From an uncultured Acidobacteriota bacterium (GTDB lineage Bacteria > Acidobacteriota > JAAYUB01), in assembly GCA_937925645.1 (NCBI GenBank), contig CALAMB010000142.1:1-54804 (forward strand): a stretch of DNA of 54,804 nt, given 5' to 3'. Shown piece by piece: positions 26,654 to 36,199 of the stretch; the first letter of the stretch is position 1; each line of letters starts with the position of its first letter. A program made the position numbers and the translations under genes. The notes below the pieces were generated by a model that saw only the letters and a list, made by a program, of their open reading frames with translations, did not search any database and had not been told where the DNA came from.

Positions 26654-27592
26654 ATGAAAATCTTCTTCCGGCTGGTGCTGGTGATCGCGGTGCTGACGAT
26701 GGCGGGCGCCGCCCGGCCCCAACAGGTGGTCCAGGCCCCCGAAGGCCGCATCGCGGTCCGGGTGGAGATGGTCAACCTGCTCTGCAGCGTTCTCGATCGG
26801 CGGGGCAACTACGTGACGACCCTGGCCCAGGATGACTTCATCATCTACGAGAACAACGCACCCCAAAAAATCGAAAATTTCAGCGCCATGAGCGATCTGC
26901 CGCTGAGCATCGCGCTCCTCATCGACACCAGCGCGTCGGTCGCCAACAAGCTCAAATTCGAACAGGACGCGGCCGCCGAATTTTTCTTGACCGTGCTCCG
27001 GCCCCAGGACAAGGCCCTGCTGGTGGAGTTCGACACCGGCGTCACCCTGATCCAGGATTTCACCAACGACACCAACCTGCTGGGCAAACAGTTGAAGACC
27101 CTGCGGGCCGCCGGGGGCACCTCGCTCTACGACGCCATCCTGCTGGTGGCGGAGGAGAAGCTGGTGCCTGATCAGGGCGAGCGGCGCAAGACCGTGATTG
27201 TCATCTCCGACGGCGAGGACACCGTCAGCAAGGTGACCTTCGAGGAAGCCCTCGAAATGGCCCAGCGCTCCGGCGCCACCATTTTCGCGATTTCCACCAA
27301 CAAGGGCGGGCACTTCGGCGTCAAGGGCAGCGACGAGGGGGACGCGATTCTGGAACAACTCACGTCGGCCACCGGCGGCAAGGCGTATTATCCCACCAAG
27401 ATGGACGACCTGCGCCTGGCGTTCCGGGAGATCAATCAGGAACTCCGCAGCCAATACAGCATCAGTTACCGTTCCACCAATCCGGCGCGTGACGGCACGT
27501 TCCGGACACTCAGAGTGGCGGTTAAGGGAAAGGATTTGCGCGTCCGCCACCGCAAGGGGTATTTCGCCCCCAAAAGCTCGAGCGCGGATTGA
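26654..27592 (+). CDS. Secreted VWA-domain protein, Acidobacterial VWFA-related type
   Basis: A 312-residue protein; the ATG at 26654 follows GAGG. Signal peptide 1-20 (ending GAARPQ). A short N-terminal beta region (VRVEMVNLLCSVLDRRGNYV) is followed by a VWA domain beginning IALLIDTSAS, where D91-S93-S95 form the MIDAS metal site, with TSLYDAI and VIVISDGEDT further on. The strand-rich C-terminus ends VRHRKGYFAPK. This whole layout is that of the TIGR03436-type proteins abundant in Acidobacteriota. Likely an exported adhesion or protein-binding module. It precedes grpE by 53 bp, but grpE has its own promoter. Confidence 0.9.
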   Translation: MKIFFRLVLVIAVLTMAGAARPQQVVQAPEGRIAVRVEMVNLLCSVLDRRGNYVTTLAQDDFIIYENNAPQKIENFSAMSDLPLSIALLIDTSASVANKLKFEQDAAAEFFLTVLRPQDKALLVEFDTGVTLIQDFTNDTNLLGKQLKTLRAAGGTSLYDAILLVAEEKLVPDQGERRKTVIVISDGEDTVSKVTFEEALEMAQRSGATIFAISTNKGGHFGVKGSDEGDAILEQLTSATGGKAYYPTKMDDLRLAFREINQELRSQYSISYRSTNPARDGTFRTLRVAVKGKDLRVRHRKGYFAPKSSSAD

Positions 27593-27617
27593 CAGAGCCG
27601 GCTGGGCATGTTATAAA
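27589..27617 (+). promoter_or_regulatory. Near-consensus promoter of grpE
   Basis: TTGACA (27589-27594), a 17-bp spacer and TATAAA (27612-27617). The -35 box overlaps the VWA stop codon. No CIRCE operator (TTAGCACTC-N9-GAGTGCTAA) is present near it. Confidence 0.85.
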
Positions 27618-27644
27618 TCCATCACCTGATTTCCTGTGGTCGCG

Positions 27645-28355
27645 ATGAACAAAGAGGTCGAACCGCCCGATCAGCCGAGCACGCCCGACAGCAGTCGGGA
27701 TACATCCACGACCGGCTTCTCAACCAACCGGGATCTGGAACGTCTTTTCCAGGAAGCCGAGCAGACCATTGACAAGATCGTCCACGCCAAGCGGGACTCC
27801 CGCGAGGAGGCCGCGGCCGGGCCGGCGCTCATGTCCGAAGCGACGGTGACACCGATTTCAATTCCGGCCGAAGCCCCGCCGGACGAGGCGGAGCCGCTGC
27901 GACGGGAACTGGAGCGGCTGAAACAGCGCTACCAGGAGCTCGAAACCGATTTTCAGAATTTCCGCAACCGGACCGAGCGGGAAGCGCTGAGCACCAGTCT
28001 GAACATCCGAGCGGAGCTGTTGAAGGACCTGCTGCAGATCATCGACATCCTGGAACTCGCCAGCAATACGTTCAACTCGGAAAAATTCACCCATTCCGTG
28101 GACAGTTACCGGAAGGGTTTCAATCTGCTTCACCGGCAATTTCTGGATGTCTTCGATAAAATCGGTGTGACCAAGATTCCCACCGAAGCGCAACCGTTCG
28201 ACCCGCACCTGCACCAGGCGATCACCGCCGAGGAGCGGGCCGACCTCGAGGTCCAGACCAATTTGAAGGAATTGAAATCGGGCTACATCTACCATGGGAT
28301 CCTGCTGCGTCCGGCCATGGTCAAGGTGGGCGTGCCGAAGAAAAAACAGGGCTGA
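27645..28355 (+). CDS. grpE: Nucleotide exchange factor GrpE
   Basis: A 236-residue DnaK co-chaperone that drives ADP release. The N-terminal 80 residues are variable, then a long coiled coil (LRRELERLKQRYQELETDF), the central ETDFQNFRNRTERE, and the C-terminal beta domain with EAQPFDPHLHQAI and YIYHGILLRPAMVKVGV. ATG at 27645 is preferred; a GTG three codons earlier is in frame. First gene of the grpE-dnaK-dnaJ-prmA block. Confidence 0.96.
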   Translation: MNKEVEPPDQPSTPDSSRDTSTTGFSTNRDLERLFQEAEQTIDKIVHAKRDSREEAAAGPALMSEATVTPISIPAEAPPDEAEPLRRELERLKQRYQELETDFQNFRNRTEREALSTSLNIRAELLKDLLQIIDILELASNTFNSEKFTHSVDSYRKGFNLLHRQFLDVFDKIGVTKIPTEAQPFDPHLHQAITAEERADLEVQTNLKELKSGYIYHGILLRPAMVKVGVPKKKQG

Positions 28356-28375
28356 TCACGCTGATCGGTAACTAT

Positions 28376-28403
28376 TTGTCGCTCAAAATGTTTTGTGTAT
28401 AAT
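28376..28403 (+). promoter_or_regulatory. Internal promoter upstream of dnaK
   Basis: TTGTCG (28376-28381), a 16-bp spacer and TATAAT (28398-28403), in the 82-bp gap between grpE and dnaK. It suggests dnaK can be transcribed independently of grpE. Confidence 0.6.
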
Positions 28404-28437
28404 AGCGGCCAACTTCCAGCCGGTTGATGAGGACCAT

Positions 28438-30342
28438 ATGGCAAAAGTGATCGGGATCGACCTCGGGACCACCAATTCGTGCGTCGCAGTTGTCGAAGGC
28501 GGAAACAGCCAGATCATCGCGAACAGCCTGGGCGGCCGGACCACCCCGTCCATCGTCGCCTTCACCGATAAGAACGAGCGCCTGGTGGGACAGATCGCCA
28601 AGCGCCAGGCCATCACCAACGCCGCCAACACCATCTACGCCGTCAAGCGCCTCATCGGGCGCAAATTCAATTCGCCCGAAGTCACCCGGGCCCGGGACCA
28701 CCTGCCCTACCAGTTGGTTCCGGCGACCAACGGCGACGTCCGCCTCAAAATCCGCGACAAGCAATACTCCCCGCAGGAAATCTCGGCCATGATCCTCCAG
28801 TTCCTGAAGCAATGCGCGGAAGAATTCGTCGGCTCCAAGGACCTGGAGGCGGTCATCACCGTGCCCGCCTACTTCGATGACTCCCAGCGGCAGGCGACCA
28901 AGGACGCCGGCGAGATTGCCGGCTTGAAAGTCAAACGGATCATCAACGAGCCCACGGCGGCCGCGCTGGCATACGGCCTGGGCAAGAACAAGAACGAGAA
29001 GGTGGCCGTCTACGACCTGGGCGGCGGCACCTTCGATATCTCCATCCTTGAAATCAACGAAGGAGTGTTCGAGGTGTTGTCCACCTGCGGGGACAGCTTC
29101 CTCGGCGGCGAGGACTTCGACCAGCGCATCACCGAATGGATCATTCACGAGTTTCAGGAGGAAACCGGAATCGATCTCCGCAACGACATCCTGGCGCTGC
29201 AGCGATTGAAAGAAGCGGCCGAGAAGGCGAAGTGCGAGCTGTCATCGGTCACGGAAACCGCCATCTCCCTGCCGTTCATCGCCGCCGACGAGTCGGGGCC
29301 GAAACACTTCGACCGGACGCTGACCCGCCAGCAGCTCGAAGAGATGGTCAAGGACCTGGTCGAGCGGACTTTGGAACCGTGTGAAAAGGCTCTGTACGAC
29401 GCGAAACTCAACGTCACCGACGTCGACAAGATCATCCTGGTGGGCGGCCAGACCCGCACCCCCAGAATCCGCCAGATCGTCTCGGAATTCTTCAAAAAGG
29501 AGGCGAGCACCGAGATCAATCCCGACGAGGTCGTCGCGGTGGGCGCGGCCCTCCAAGGCGGCGTCTTGCAGGGTGACGTGAAGGACATCGTCCTCCTCGA
29601 CGTCATCCCGCTGTCGCTGGGCGTGGAAACCCACGGCGGCCTGTTCACCAAGATCATCGACCGCAACTCCACCATCCCCCTGAAGAAGACGCTGCCGTTC
29701 ACCACGGTGGCCGACAACCAGACGATCGTTGAGATCCACGTCCTGCAAGGCGAGCGGGACCTGGCCGAATTCAACCGCTCGCTGGCCAAGTTCGAGCTCG
29801 TGGGCATCGCCCCGGCTCCGCGGGGCGTGCCACAGGTCGACGTGGCGTTCGAAGTGGATTCCAACGGCATCCTGCACGTGTCGGCCAAGGATCAGAAATC
29901 GGGCAAGGTGCAGGAGATCCGTGTGACGCCGTCTTCCGGCCTGTCGCAGGACGAAGTTCTGCGCATGAAGGAGGAGGCCAAGTTCTTCTCCCAGAAAGAC
30001 CAGGAGCGTAAAGAGCAGCGGCTGTCGCTCAACCGGCTCGACGGCCTGATCAAGAACGTGCAGCGCTCCTACAACGAATACGGCTACCTGCTGAGTCCGG
30101 ACAAATCCAACAGCGTCAAAAACATCCTGAACGAATCGGTCAAGATCCTCAATCAGACGGACCTGCCCCTGGCTTCGGTCGAGAGCACCTACCAGGAGTT
30201 GGAGAAGGCGGGCATGGAAATCACCAACGCCATGCTGGCCTCGCCGGGCGTCGGCTACGCCGAGGGCGATCAGGACAGCCAGACCAAGATGGAGCAACTG
30301 CTTCGTGAGGCGATGTCGCCGCAGAAAAAGGATGATGCCTGA
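28438..30342 (+). CDS. dnaK: Molecular chaperone DnaK (Hsp70)
   Basis: A 634-residue Hsp70 of normal length. GAGGACC precedes the ATG at 28438; the frame extension to 28393 is not used. The nucleotide-binding domain carries [30 protein letters not shown] and [12 protein letters not shown]. The substrate-binding domain has [14 protein letters not shown] and the [12 protein letters not shown] strand, and a complete helical lid follows (to about 610). The acidic C-terminal tail is short (KKDDA). This is the housekeeping Hsp70; compare the divergent copy at 41478-43415. Confidence 0.97.
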   Translation: MAKVIGIDLGTTNSCVAVVEGGNSQIIANSLGGRTTPSIVAFTDKNERLVGQIAKRQAITNAANTIYAVKRLIGRKFNSPEVTRARDHLPYQLVPATNGDVRLKIRDKQYSPQEISAMILQFLKQCAEEFVGSKDLEAVITVPAYFDDSQRQATKDAGEIAGLKVKRIINEPTAAALAYGLGKNKNEKVAVYDLGGGTFDISILEINEGVFEVLSTCGDSFLGGEDFDQRITEWIIHEFQEETGIDLRNDILALQRLKEAAEKAKCELSSVTETAISLPFIAADESGPKHFDRTLTRQQLEEMVKDLVERTLEPCEKALYDAKLNVTDVDKIILVGGQTRTPRIRQIVSEFFKKEASTEINPDEVVAVGAALQGGVLQGDVKDIVLLDVIPLSLGVETHGGLFTKIIDRNSTIPLKKTLPFTTVADNQTIVEIHVLQGERDLAEFNRSLAKFELVGIAPAPRGVPQVDVAFEVDSNGILHVSAKDQKSGKVQEIRVTPSSGLSQDEVLRMKEEAKFFSQKDQERKEQRLSLNRLDGLIKNVQRSYNEYGYLLSPDKSNSVKNILNESVKILNQTDLPLASVESTYQELEKAGMEITNAMLASPGVGYAEGDQDSQTKMEQLLREAMSPQKKDDA

Positions 30343-30371
30343 CCCGGATCAGCCGGTCACCATTTCCCCCA

Positions 30372-30407
30372 CCGGTCCTTGAGGACCGGCCCCGCTTCCA
30401 CTATAAT
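30372..30407 (+). promoter_or_regulatory. dnaJ promoter with inverted repeat over the -35 box
   Basis: TTGAGG (30379-30384), a 17-bp spacer and TATAAT (30402-30407). A perfect inverted repeat, CCGGTCC-TTGA-GGACCGG (30372-30389), straddles the -35 box. It could be a repressor site or, in read-through RNA, a stem at the dnaK 3' end; there is no T tract, so a simple terminator is less likely. Confidence 0.6.
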
Positions 30408-30450
30408 GACGGTTCTTGCGGCCTGACGCCGCCGCTCCGGGAGGAACGAT

Positions 30451-31584
30451 TTGGCCAAGCGCGACTATTACGAAGTCTTGGAAGTGGACCGCACCGCATC
30501 TCTGGACGAGATCAAGCGGGCGTATCGGAAGATGGCGATCAAACATCATCCGGACAAGAACCCGAACGATCCCGCCGCGGAGGAAAAGTTCAAGGAGGCG
30601 GCGGAGGCCTACAGCGTCCTGAGCAACGCGGATAAACGCGCCCAGTACGACCGTTTCGGGCATGCGGGCGTTTCCGGCTCGCCGTTCGAGGGCGGCTTCG
30701 ACACGGTGTTCGCCGATTTCACCGACATCTTCGAAGGACTGTTCGGCTTCGGCGACCTGTTCGGCCGGGGCGGCCCGCGGGGCCGCAGCCGGTCCCAGCG
30801 CGGCAACGACCTGCAGTACGAGCTGAAGATCACATTTATCGAGAGCGCTTTCGGCACCGCGACGAAGATCAAGATCCCCGTTCTGGACACCTGCACCGAC
30901 TGCGGCGGGTCGGGCGCCGCGGCCGGCACCAGCCCGACGACGTGCACCGTCTGCGATGGTCGGGGCCAGGTGCGCCTGACCCAGGGTTTCTTCACCATCG
31001 CGCGCCCGTGCTCTCATTGCGGCGGCACCGGCCGGGTGATCCGGACTCCCTGCGCCGCCTGTCACGGCCAGGGCCGGGTCCGGCGGGAAAAAACCATCGA
31101 GGTCAAGATCCCGGGCGGCGTCACGTCGGGCACCCGGCTGCGCCTGCAGGGCGAGGGCGAGTCGGGATCAGCCGGCGGGCCGCCGGGCGACCTGTACATC
31201 CTGGTCTTCGTGGAGGAGCACCCGCTGTTTCAACGGGAGGGCAGCGACCTGTACCTGGAGGTCCCCGTCACGTTCAGCCAGGCCGCCCTGGGCCACGAGC
31301 TGATGATTCCCACGCTGTTCGGGGACGAAAAACTCAAGATTCCCGCCGGCACTCAGCCGGAAACCGTGTTCCGGATGCGGAACAAGGGGATGACCGAGAT
31401 CGGAACCAGCAGCCGGGGTGACCTGTACGTGCGGGTGAAGGTCGAGGTGAACAAGAAGCTGAACCGGGAGCAGCGGAAGCTGCTGGAGGAGTTCGGCCGA
31501 ACGGCCGACGGCGACACGATCTCAAACCAGAAGAACATGCTGCAAAAAATCCGGGAGAGCATCTCCCGCCCGAAGCCCAACTAG
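30451..31584 (+). CDS. dnaJ: Co-chaperone DnaJ (Hsp40, type I)
   Basis: A 377-residue canonical DnaJ. The start is TTG at 30451, directly after GGGAGGAACGAT; no ATG is suitable. J domain at 1-70 with HPD at 33-35, a Gly/Phe region to about 120, four zinc repeats from residue 148 ([32 protein letters not shown]), then the two beta-barrel peptide-binding domains. It stimulates DnaK ATPase and delivers substrates. It has its own promoter and is followed 12 bp later by prmA. Confidence 0.97.
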   Translation: MAKRDYYEVLEVDRTASLDEIKRAYRKMAIKHHPDKNPNDPAAEEKFKEAAEAYSVLSNADKRAQYDRFGHAGVSGSPFEGGFDTVFADFTDIFEGLFGFGDLFGRGGPRGRSRSQRGNDLQYELKITFIESAFGTATKIKIPVLDTCTDCGGSGAAAGTSPTTCTVCDGRGQVRLTQGFFTIARPCSHCGGTGRVIRTPCAACHGQGRVRREKTIEVKIPGGVTSGTRLRLQGEGESGSAGGPPGDLYILVFVEEHPLFQREGSDLYLEVPVTFSQAALGHELMIPTLFGDEKLKIPAGTQPETVFRMRNKGMTEIGTSSRGDLYVRVKVEVNKKLNREQRKLLEEFGRTADGDTISNQKNMLQKIRESISRPKPN

Positions 31585-31596
31585 GCGCTGGCGATC

Positions 31597-32520
31597 ATGA
31601 CGCAGGAAGCCCCGTGGGGGATTATCAGCTGGACGCTGCCGCAGGAACTCGAGGAAACCGCCTGCGAACTCCTGGTGCAGTTCGGATCGCAGGGGGCCGC
31701 AATCACCTATCCGTCGTCCGACCGCGTCACCGTTCAGGCGTACTTCCCGCCGGGACTCGCACTGCAGCGGCTGGCCGACGAATTGCCGCAGCGCCTGTCC
31801 GGCCGGTTCACCGGCAGCGTGGAACGGCCGCTTGTCGGGAGCGAGGCGCACTTCGACTGGGTGGCGCACGGACGTGACGCGCACCGGGCCGTCCCCGCCG
31901 GCCGGCACTTCCTCATCCACCCGTCCTGGGAGACGCCTGTCGATCCCGCCCGGCCTCTGGTCATTCAGATCGATCCCCAGCAGGCGTTCGGCACCGGCAG
32001 CCACGAGACCACGCGGCTCTGCATCGCGATGATGGAAAAATACCACCGCGCCCGGCACACGCGGTGCCTCGACGCGGGCTGCGGCAGCGGGATCCTCATG
32101 ATCGCCCTGGACCGCTGGGTGGGCTGGCGGTGTCCGCGCTCCGCGCCGCGGTTCCGCGTGGACGGCATCGACCTGGACGCCGTCAGCGTCGAGGTGGCCC
32201 GCGAGAACCTCGCCGTCAACCGGGTGCGGCTGGCGCACGCGGTGCACGGCGCGCCGCTGGAGGACTTCCGGTCAATCCCCTACCATTTTATTTTCGCCAA
32301 TCTGCTGTCGGGGATCATCCTGTCCCACCGGGAGCATCTGGACCGCCTGCTCCGCCCCGGCGGGCTGATGGTCCTCAGCGGAATCCTCGGTGACGAACTG
32401 CCGGAGATCCGGCCCGCCGCGACGGAACGCGGGTGGGTGATCCTGGAAGAAGCCCGGGCGGGCGACTGGGCGGCGCTGGTGGTTCGAAAACCGCCCGTCC
32501 CGCCGCATTCCGCGAGGTGA
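31597..32520 (+). CDS. prmA: Ribosomal protein L11 methyltransferase PrmA
   Basis: A 307-residue SAM-dependent enzyme that trimethylates ribosomal protein L11. The N-terminal substrate domain (WTLPQELEETACELLVQFG) is followed by the hallmark IDPQQAFGTGSHETTRLC and the Rossmann motif CLDAGCGSGIL, then FIFANLLSGIIL, the family version of the NILA/NPPY region. dnaJ-prmA adjacency is common in many bacteria, which supports the call. Confidence 0.92.
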   Translation: MTQEAPWGIISWTLPQELEETACELLVQFGSQGAAITYPSSDRVTVQAYFPPGLALQRLADELPQRLSGRFTGSVERPLVGSEAHFDWVAHGRDAHRAVPAGRHFLIHPSWETPVDPARPLVIQIDPQQAFGTGSHETTRLCIAMMEKYHRARHTRCLDAGCGSGILMIALDRWVGWRCPRSAPRFRVDGIDLDAVSVEVARENLAVNRVRLAHAVHGAPLEDFRSIPYHFIFANLLSGIILSHREHLDRLLRPGGLMVLSGILGDELPEIRPAATERGWVILEEARAGDWAALVVRKPPVPPHSAR

Positions 32521-32523
32521 TCC

Positions 32524-33951
32524 GTGGTGGCCCAACGCACGAGCCGGCCTGAATCCGCTGATGACCGCGCCCGGCTGCTCGCGGCCATGGACGAGCTGGC
32601 GGATTCGAACCGCCGCCTGCTCAACCGTGAACACCAGTTGCAGCGCGAGCAGCATTTCCGCGAGCTCTTCAACCGAATTGTCACGCGACTCATTTCGTCC
32701 GACGACCTCAAGCAGACGCTGGACGACGTGCTGGTGATCCTGTGCGCGGCGACCGAGTCGGAAATCGGCGCGATCTACCTGCACGCCCCCGAGGAGAACC
32801 GCTTTCTCCCCTTCGCCAGCCACAACCTCCCCGACAACCTGCCGCCGCTGGAACCGGGGGTCGGTTTGTTCGGCTTCGTCACGCGGGAGAAAAAGCAGTA
32901 CGTGTCCGGGGACATCCCCCCCACCTTTCCCCTGAAGATCCGCCTGGCCGACGACGTCGAGGTGCCGCCCCGCGTGGTGCTGATCCAGCCCCTGCTCCGC
33001 GCGGACCAGCTTCTGGGCGTGCTGGTCGCCGGAACCGCCGCCAGCTACTCGGCCGAAATGCTGGACATGGTCCAGCGCGCCGCCGTCCAGATCGCCATCG
33101 CCATCCTGAACGCCGTCACCCTCCAGCGGGCGATCGGCCTGGCCCGCGAGCTGAAGTTCAAATCGGAGTCGCTCCGCGAGCGATACCGGGAGCTGGAGCG
33201 CGCCCACCAGCTCAAGACGGCGTTTCTGGCCGCCGCGTCACACGAGCTGAAGACGCCCCTCAACGCCATCATCGGATTCGCTAACGTGTTGCTGAAACAG
33301 GCGCACGGCCCCCTCAATCCGCGGCAGCAGGAGTATGCCCAGTACATCAGGAAAAACGGCGACCACCTGCTGAAGCTCATCAACGACACTCTGGATTTGT
33401 CCCGCATCGAGGCGGGCAAGGTGGCGATGGTGCGCCGCCGGATCAACCTGGCCCAACTCCTCAAGGAGTGTATCCAGTCGATCCGTCCGCTGGCGGATCG
33501 CAAGTCACAGCCGGTCCATCTCCGGCTCGGCGAACCCATCCCCCCCGTGACGGCGGACCGCAGCAAGCTGAAGCAGATCGTCTTCAACCTGCTGAGCAAC
33601 GCCATCAAGTTCGCCCCCGAGGGGACCGACATCACCGTGCAGGCGCAGCTCACGGAGTTCGGCGACGAGATTCGAATCTCGGTGACCGACGGCGGTCCGA
33701 CGATCGCCGCCGAAGACCGGGAGCGGATCTTCGAGCCATTCGTCCGCGCCGCCCAGGCCGCCGGGACGGAAGGCACCGGTTTGGGGCTGGCGCTGGTGCG
33801 CAAGCTGGTGGAACTCCACGGCGGGCGCGTCGGGGTGGAATCCGCCGCTACCGGCGGCAACACGTTCCACTTCACCCTGCCCACCGCCGGTCTGGACGCC
33901 CGGGGCCGGCGGGGCGATATCGTCAAGGCGAGGCGGACCTACGATGCATAA
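32524..33951 (+). CDS. GAF-domain sensor histidine kinase
   Basis: A 475-residue soluble kinase. GTG start at 32524 with GAGGTGATCC upstream. An N-terminal coiled coil (1-50) leads into a GAF domain (about 60-205), a coiled-coil linker, HisKA with FLAAASHELKTPLNAI (H240) and HATPase_c with NLLSNAIKFAPEG and TGLGLALVRKLVELHGG. No membrane segments, so it should sense a cytosolic ligand or redox cue. It overlaps the next gene by 8 nt, so the two are translationally coupled and probably act as one pathway. Confidence 0.92.
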   Translation: MVAQRTSRPESADDRARLLAAMDELADSNRRLLNREHQLQREQHFRELFNRIVTRLISSDDLKQTLDDVLVILCAATESEIGAIYLHAPEENRFLPFASHNLPDNLPPLEPGVGLFGFVTREKKQYVSGDIPPTFPLKIRLADDVEVPPRVVLIQPLLRADQLLGVLVAGTAASYSAEMLDMVQRAAVQIAIAILNAVTLQRAIGLARELKFKSESLRERYRELERAHQLKTAFLAAASHELKTPLNAIIGFANVLLKQAHGPLNPRQQEYAQYIRKNGDHLLKLINDTLDLSRIEAGKVAMVRRRINLAQLLKECIQSIRPLADRKSQPVHLRLGEPIPPVTADRSKLKQIVFNLLSNAIKFAPEGTDITVQAQLTEFGDEIRISVTDGGPTIAAEDRERIFEPFVRAAQAAGTEGTGLGLALVRKLVELHGGRVGVESAATGGNTFHFTLPTAGLDARGRRGDIVKARRTYDA

Positions 33952-35014
33952 CCCGCCCCTGCTGCTCCTCGTGGACGACGTCGCGGAAAACCTGGTTCTG
34001 CTGGAGGCCATCTTCGCGCCCGAGGGGTACGCCACCCGGAGCGCGGGCCGCGGCGAGGACGCGCTGCGGATCGCCCGCGCGGAGGCGCCGGACCTCGTGC
34101 TGCTGGACGTGCTCATGCCCGGTCTGGACGGCTTCGCCGTGTGCCGGGCGCTGCGCGCGGACGCGGCCACGCGCTTCATCCCCGTCATCATGGTGACGGC
34201 GCTCAACGAACTGGAGGACCGGATCCAGGGGCTGGAGGCCGGGGCGGACGACTTCATCTCCAAGCCCTTCAGCGACGACCTGCTGCTGGCCAAAGTGCGC
34301 TCGCTGCTCAAACTGAAACAGTCGCGGGACGAGCTCGAGGCGCTGAAGACCGACTTCGCCAACATGATCGTCCACGACCTGCGCACGCCCACCCATGCCA
34401 TCCTCGGCCTGGCCGAGCTGTTGCGCGAGGACCCGGCCGGCGGCGACGCCCGCCGCATGATGGAGCTCATCATCACCAGCGCCCGGAAAATCGACCAGCA
34501 GATCACCGACTTCCTCGAGGCCAGCCGCCTGGAGGCGGGCCGCCTCAAACTGCAGCCTCGCGCCGAAGACGTCGTCGCCCTGGCCCGCCGCGCCATGGAC
34601 CAGGCCCGCCCCGGCGGGCGGGCCCGTGAGATCCGGCTTGAGCTGGAAGCCCCATCCGAACTCGTCGCCCGAGTGGACAGCGACCGGCTGGGCCACGTGT
34701 TCCTGAACCTGATCCAGAACGCCATGAAGTTCTCGCCCGCCGGCGGGACGGTCACCGTCCGCGTCAGCGCGTCAGAAAACCGCCTGGAGGTCGTGGTGGA
34801 CGACGAGGGCCCGGGGTTACCCGAGACAGACGCCGCCGCCCTCTTTCAAAAGTATATCCAGGGGGAGCGGCGCACCGGCGGCGTCGGCCTGGGCCTGTTC
34901 ATCTGCAAAACCATCGTGGAGGCGCACGGCGGCCGGATCCGGGCCGAGAACCGCCCCGGCGGCGGCGCCCGCTTCCGCTTCGAGCTGCCGCTGCAGCCGC
35001 CGGACCAATCCTGA
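33944..35014 (+). CDS. Receiver-histidine kinase hybrid
   Basis: A 356-residue protein with the order receiver then kinase. The receiver (1-120) has LLVDD (D11/D12), the phospho-acceptor D55 in LVLLDVLMPG and K107 in FISKPF. HisKA follows with NMIVHDLRTPTHAIL (H144), then HATPase_c with NLIQNAMKFSP and VGLGLFICKTIVEAHGG. It is probably the phosphorelay partner of the GAF kinase encoded just upstream. No DNA-binding output domain is encoded nearby. Confidence 0.92.
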   Translation: MHNPPLLLLVDDVAENLVLLEAIFAPEGYATRSAGRGEDALRIARAEAPDLVLLDVLMPGLDGFAVCRALRADAATRFIPVIMVTALNELEDRIQGLEAGADDFISKPFSDDLLLAKVRSLLKLKQSRDELEALKTDFANMIVHDLRTPTHAILGLAELLREDPAGGDARRMMELIITSARKIDQQITDFLEASRLEAGRLKLQPRAEDVVALARRAMDQARPGGRAREIRLELEAPSELVARVDSDRLGHVFLNLIQNAMKFSPAGGTVTVRVSASENRLEVVVDDEGPGLPETDAAALFQKYIQGERRTGGVGLGLFICKTIVEAHGGRIRAENRPGGGARFRFELPLQPPDQS

Positions 35015-35032
35015 GCGAAGGAGACCCGCATC

Positions 35033-35638
35033 ATGCATCGAGTCCGTTGGGTGTGCGTCCTGGCGTTCGCGGCGGCCGTGGCCGGCGCGGTGGCCCTGCC
35101 GCAGACGGCCGGCAATCCGTCAGCCCCCGGCGGCGGCGCCGCCGACATCCGGACGCAGTTGCTGCAGGAATTCGGCCGGCTGAAAATCAAGGCCAAGGGG
35201 AAACCGAAGACCCTCCCCTTCGACGCGGTGGACAAGCGCCTCCAGGCACTGGCGACCCGCCACGCGGAACTGGCTGCCGCCCGGCCCGCCGCGGACCCGG
35301 CGGCGGCCCCGATTCAACTGACCTTCACCGAGCTGTTCGCCCCCAACCGCGACGACTGCTTCGTCGCCCTGTCGAACACCGTCATCCGGCTGATGCCCGA
35401 GAATGCCCTGACGGACCTGACGATCTACGCATCGGACGCCCGGCCCGTGGGCACGTTCTCCAACACGTACACTTATTCCCGCGCCGCCGCCAGCAGTTAC
35501 ACGCTGCATTTTTTCCAGTACCGGACCCCGGACGGCCGCCTATCCAAGACGGGCCCGGACCTGCTGCTGGACCGCTTCCGCGCCCGCTGGACGGACGTCC
35601 GGGACCGCGTCTGCCTGTCCCTCCCCGCGACGGAATAG
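35033..35638 (+). CDS. Secreted protein of unknown function
   Basis: A 201-residue protein with AAGGAG upstream of the ATG at 35033 and a signal peptide at about 1-22 (VCVLAFAAAVAGAVALP). A charged helical stretch (30-85) precedes a C-terminal region with strands and aromatic residues (SNTYTYSRAAASSYTLHFFQ) and one Cys. I do not recognise the family. It follows the kinase pair by 18 bp and might be a periplasmic partner, but nothing in it shows that. Confidence 0.7.
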   Translation: MHRVRWVCVLAFAAAVAGAVALPQTAGNPSAPGGGAADIRTQLLQEFGRLKIKAKGKPKTLPFDAVDKRLQALATRHAELAAARPAADPAAAPIQLTFTELFAPNRDDCFVALSNTVIRLMPENALTDLTIYASDARPVGTFSNTYTYSRAAASSYTLHFFQYRTPDGRLSKTGPDLLLDRFRARWTDVRDRVCLSLPATE

Positions 35639-35815
35639 CCGCCGTACGCCGCATTCAGCTAGGACAGGATCAAGTATCTCGCGCACTCCGTGCGCGCGTT
35701 CGGCCACGGCCGGATCGGCCGTTCATGCGGATCATCCCCTCTGATCAGCCTTAATCGAGCCATTTCACCGCAGGAATCCCCCATATCATTCCGCTGGAAT
35801 CCCCACCGTCTGGCA

Positions 35816-35974
35816 GATAGAACCGCGAGGGAACTCCGATCCACCCTCGCCGCAACACTGCACAAATTCGTGGGCGAACCGCTCAACCATGCCGAGAGGG
35901 CGGGCCGCGCCCGGCAGGCGCGGCCTACTGCGACGTAGCGCCCGTCCGCCGGACGGGCGCCGTGACACTTGGCA
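35816..35974 (+). repeat. 153-bp-type imperfect direct repeat, unit 1
   Basis: First of two adjacent units in the 561-bp gene-free interval 35639-36199. It shares with unit 2 the blocks TTCCGATCC-like, TGCACAAA, CGTGGGCGAACCGCTCAAC and the whole end ACGTAGCGCCCGTCCGCCGG to CGTGACACTTGGCA. It contains a perfect 10-bp-arm hairpin GCGCCCGTCC-GCC-GGACGGGCGC at 35938-35960 and a second GC-rich inverted repeat near 35903-35926. It looks like a REP-type palindromic element. Confidence 0.75.
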
Positions 35975-36127
35975 TAAAGAGGCGGGATTCCGATCCGTCC
36001 TTGCCACGATATTGCACAAACCCGTGGGCGAACCGCTCAACTATGGCGAGGGTGCGGGCCGCGTCCGGCGGGCGCGGCCTACGGCGACGTAGCGCCCGTC
36101 CGCCGGACGGGCGCCGTGACACTTGGC
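35975..36127 (+). repeat. 153-bp-type imperfect direct repeat, unit 2
   Basis: Second unit, exactly 153 bp from TAAAGAGGCGG to CTTGGCA, with its perfect hairpin at 36091-36113, 153 bp from that of unit 1. A further degenerate start (TGGCAGGGCGCGAGGAGATT) follows at 36123. Upstream of unit 1, 35639-35810 holds other small GC hairpins (for example around 35682-35696) but no gene I can support. Confidence 0.75.
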
Positions 36128-36199
36128 AGGGCGCGAGGAGATTCGTCCGGAGGCCGCGCGGTACTTTCCGCGCGCGTTCGTCGAACGCGCGCTCCGTCT

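Noticed and set aside
27500..28440. CIRCE operator or sigma32-like promoter upstream of grpE/dnaK
   Set aside because: No TTAGCACTC-type inverted repeat; the boxes present are of the ordinary sigma70 kind.
35682..35800. Short minus-strand reading frames in the repeat region
   Set aside because: Their products change between the repeat copies without conservation and contain only the translated hairpins.
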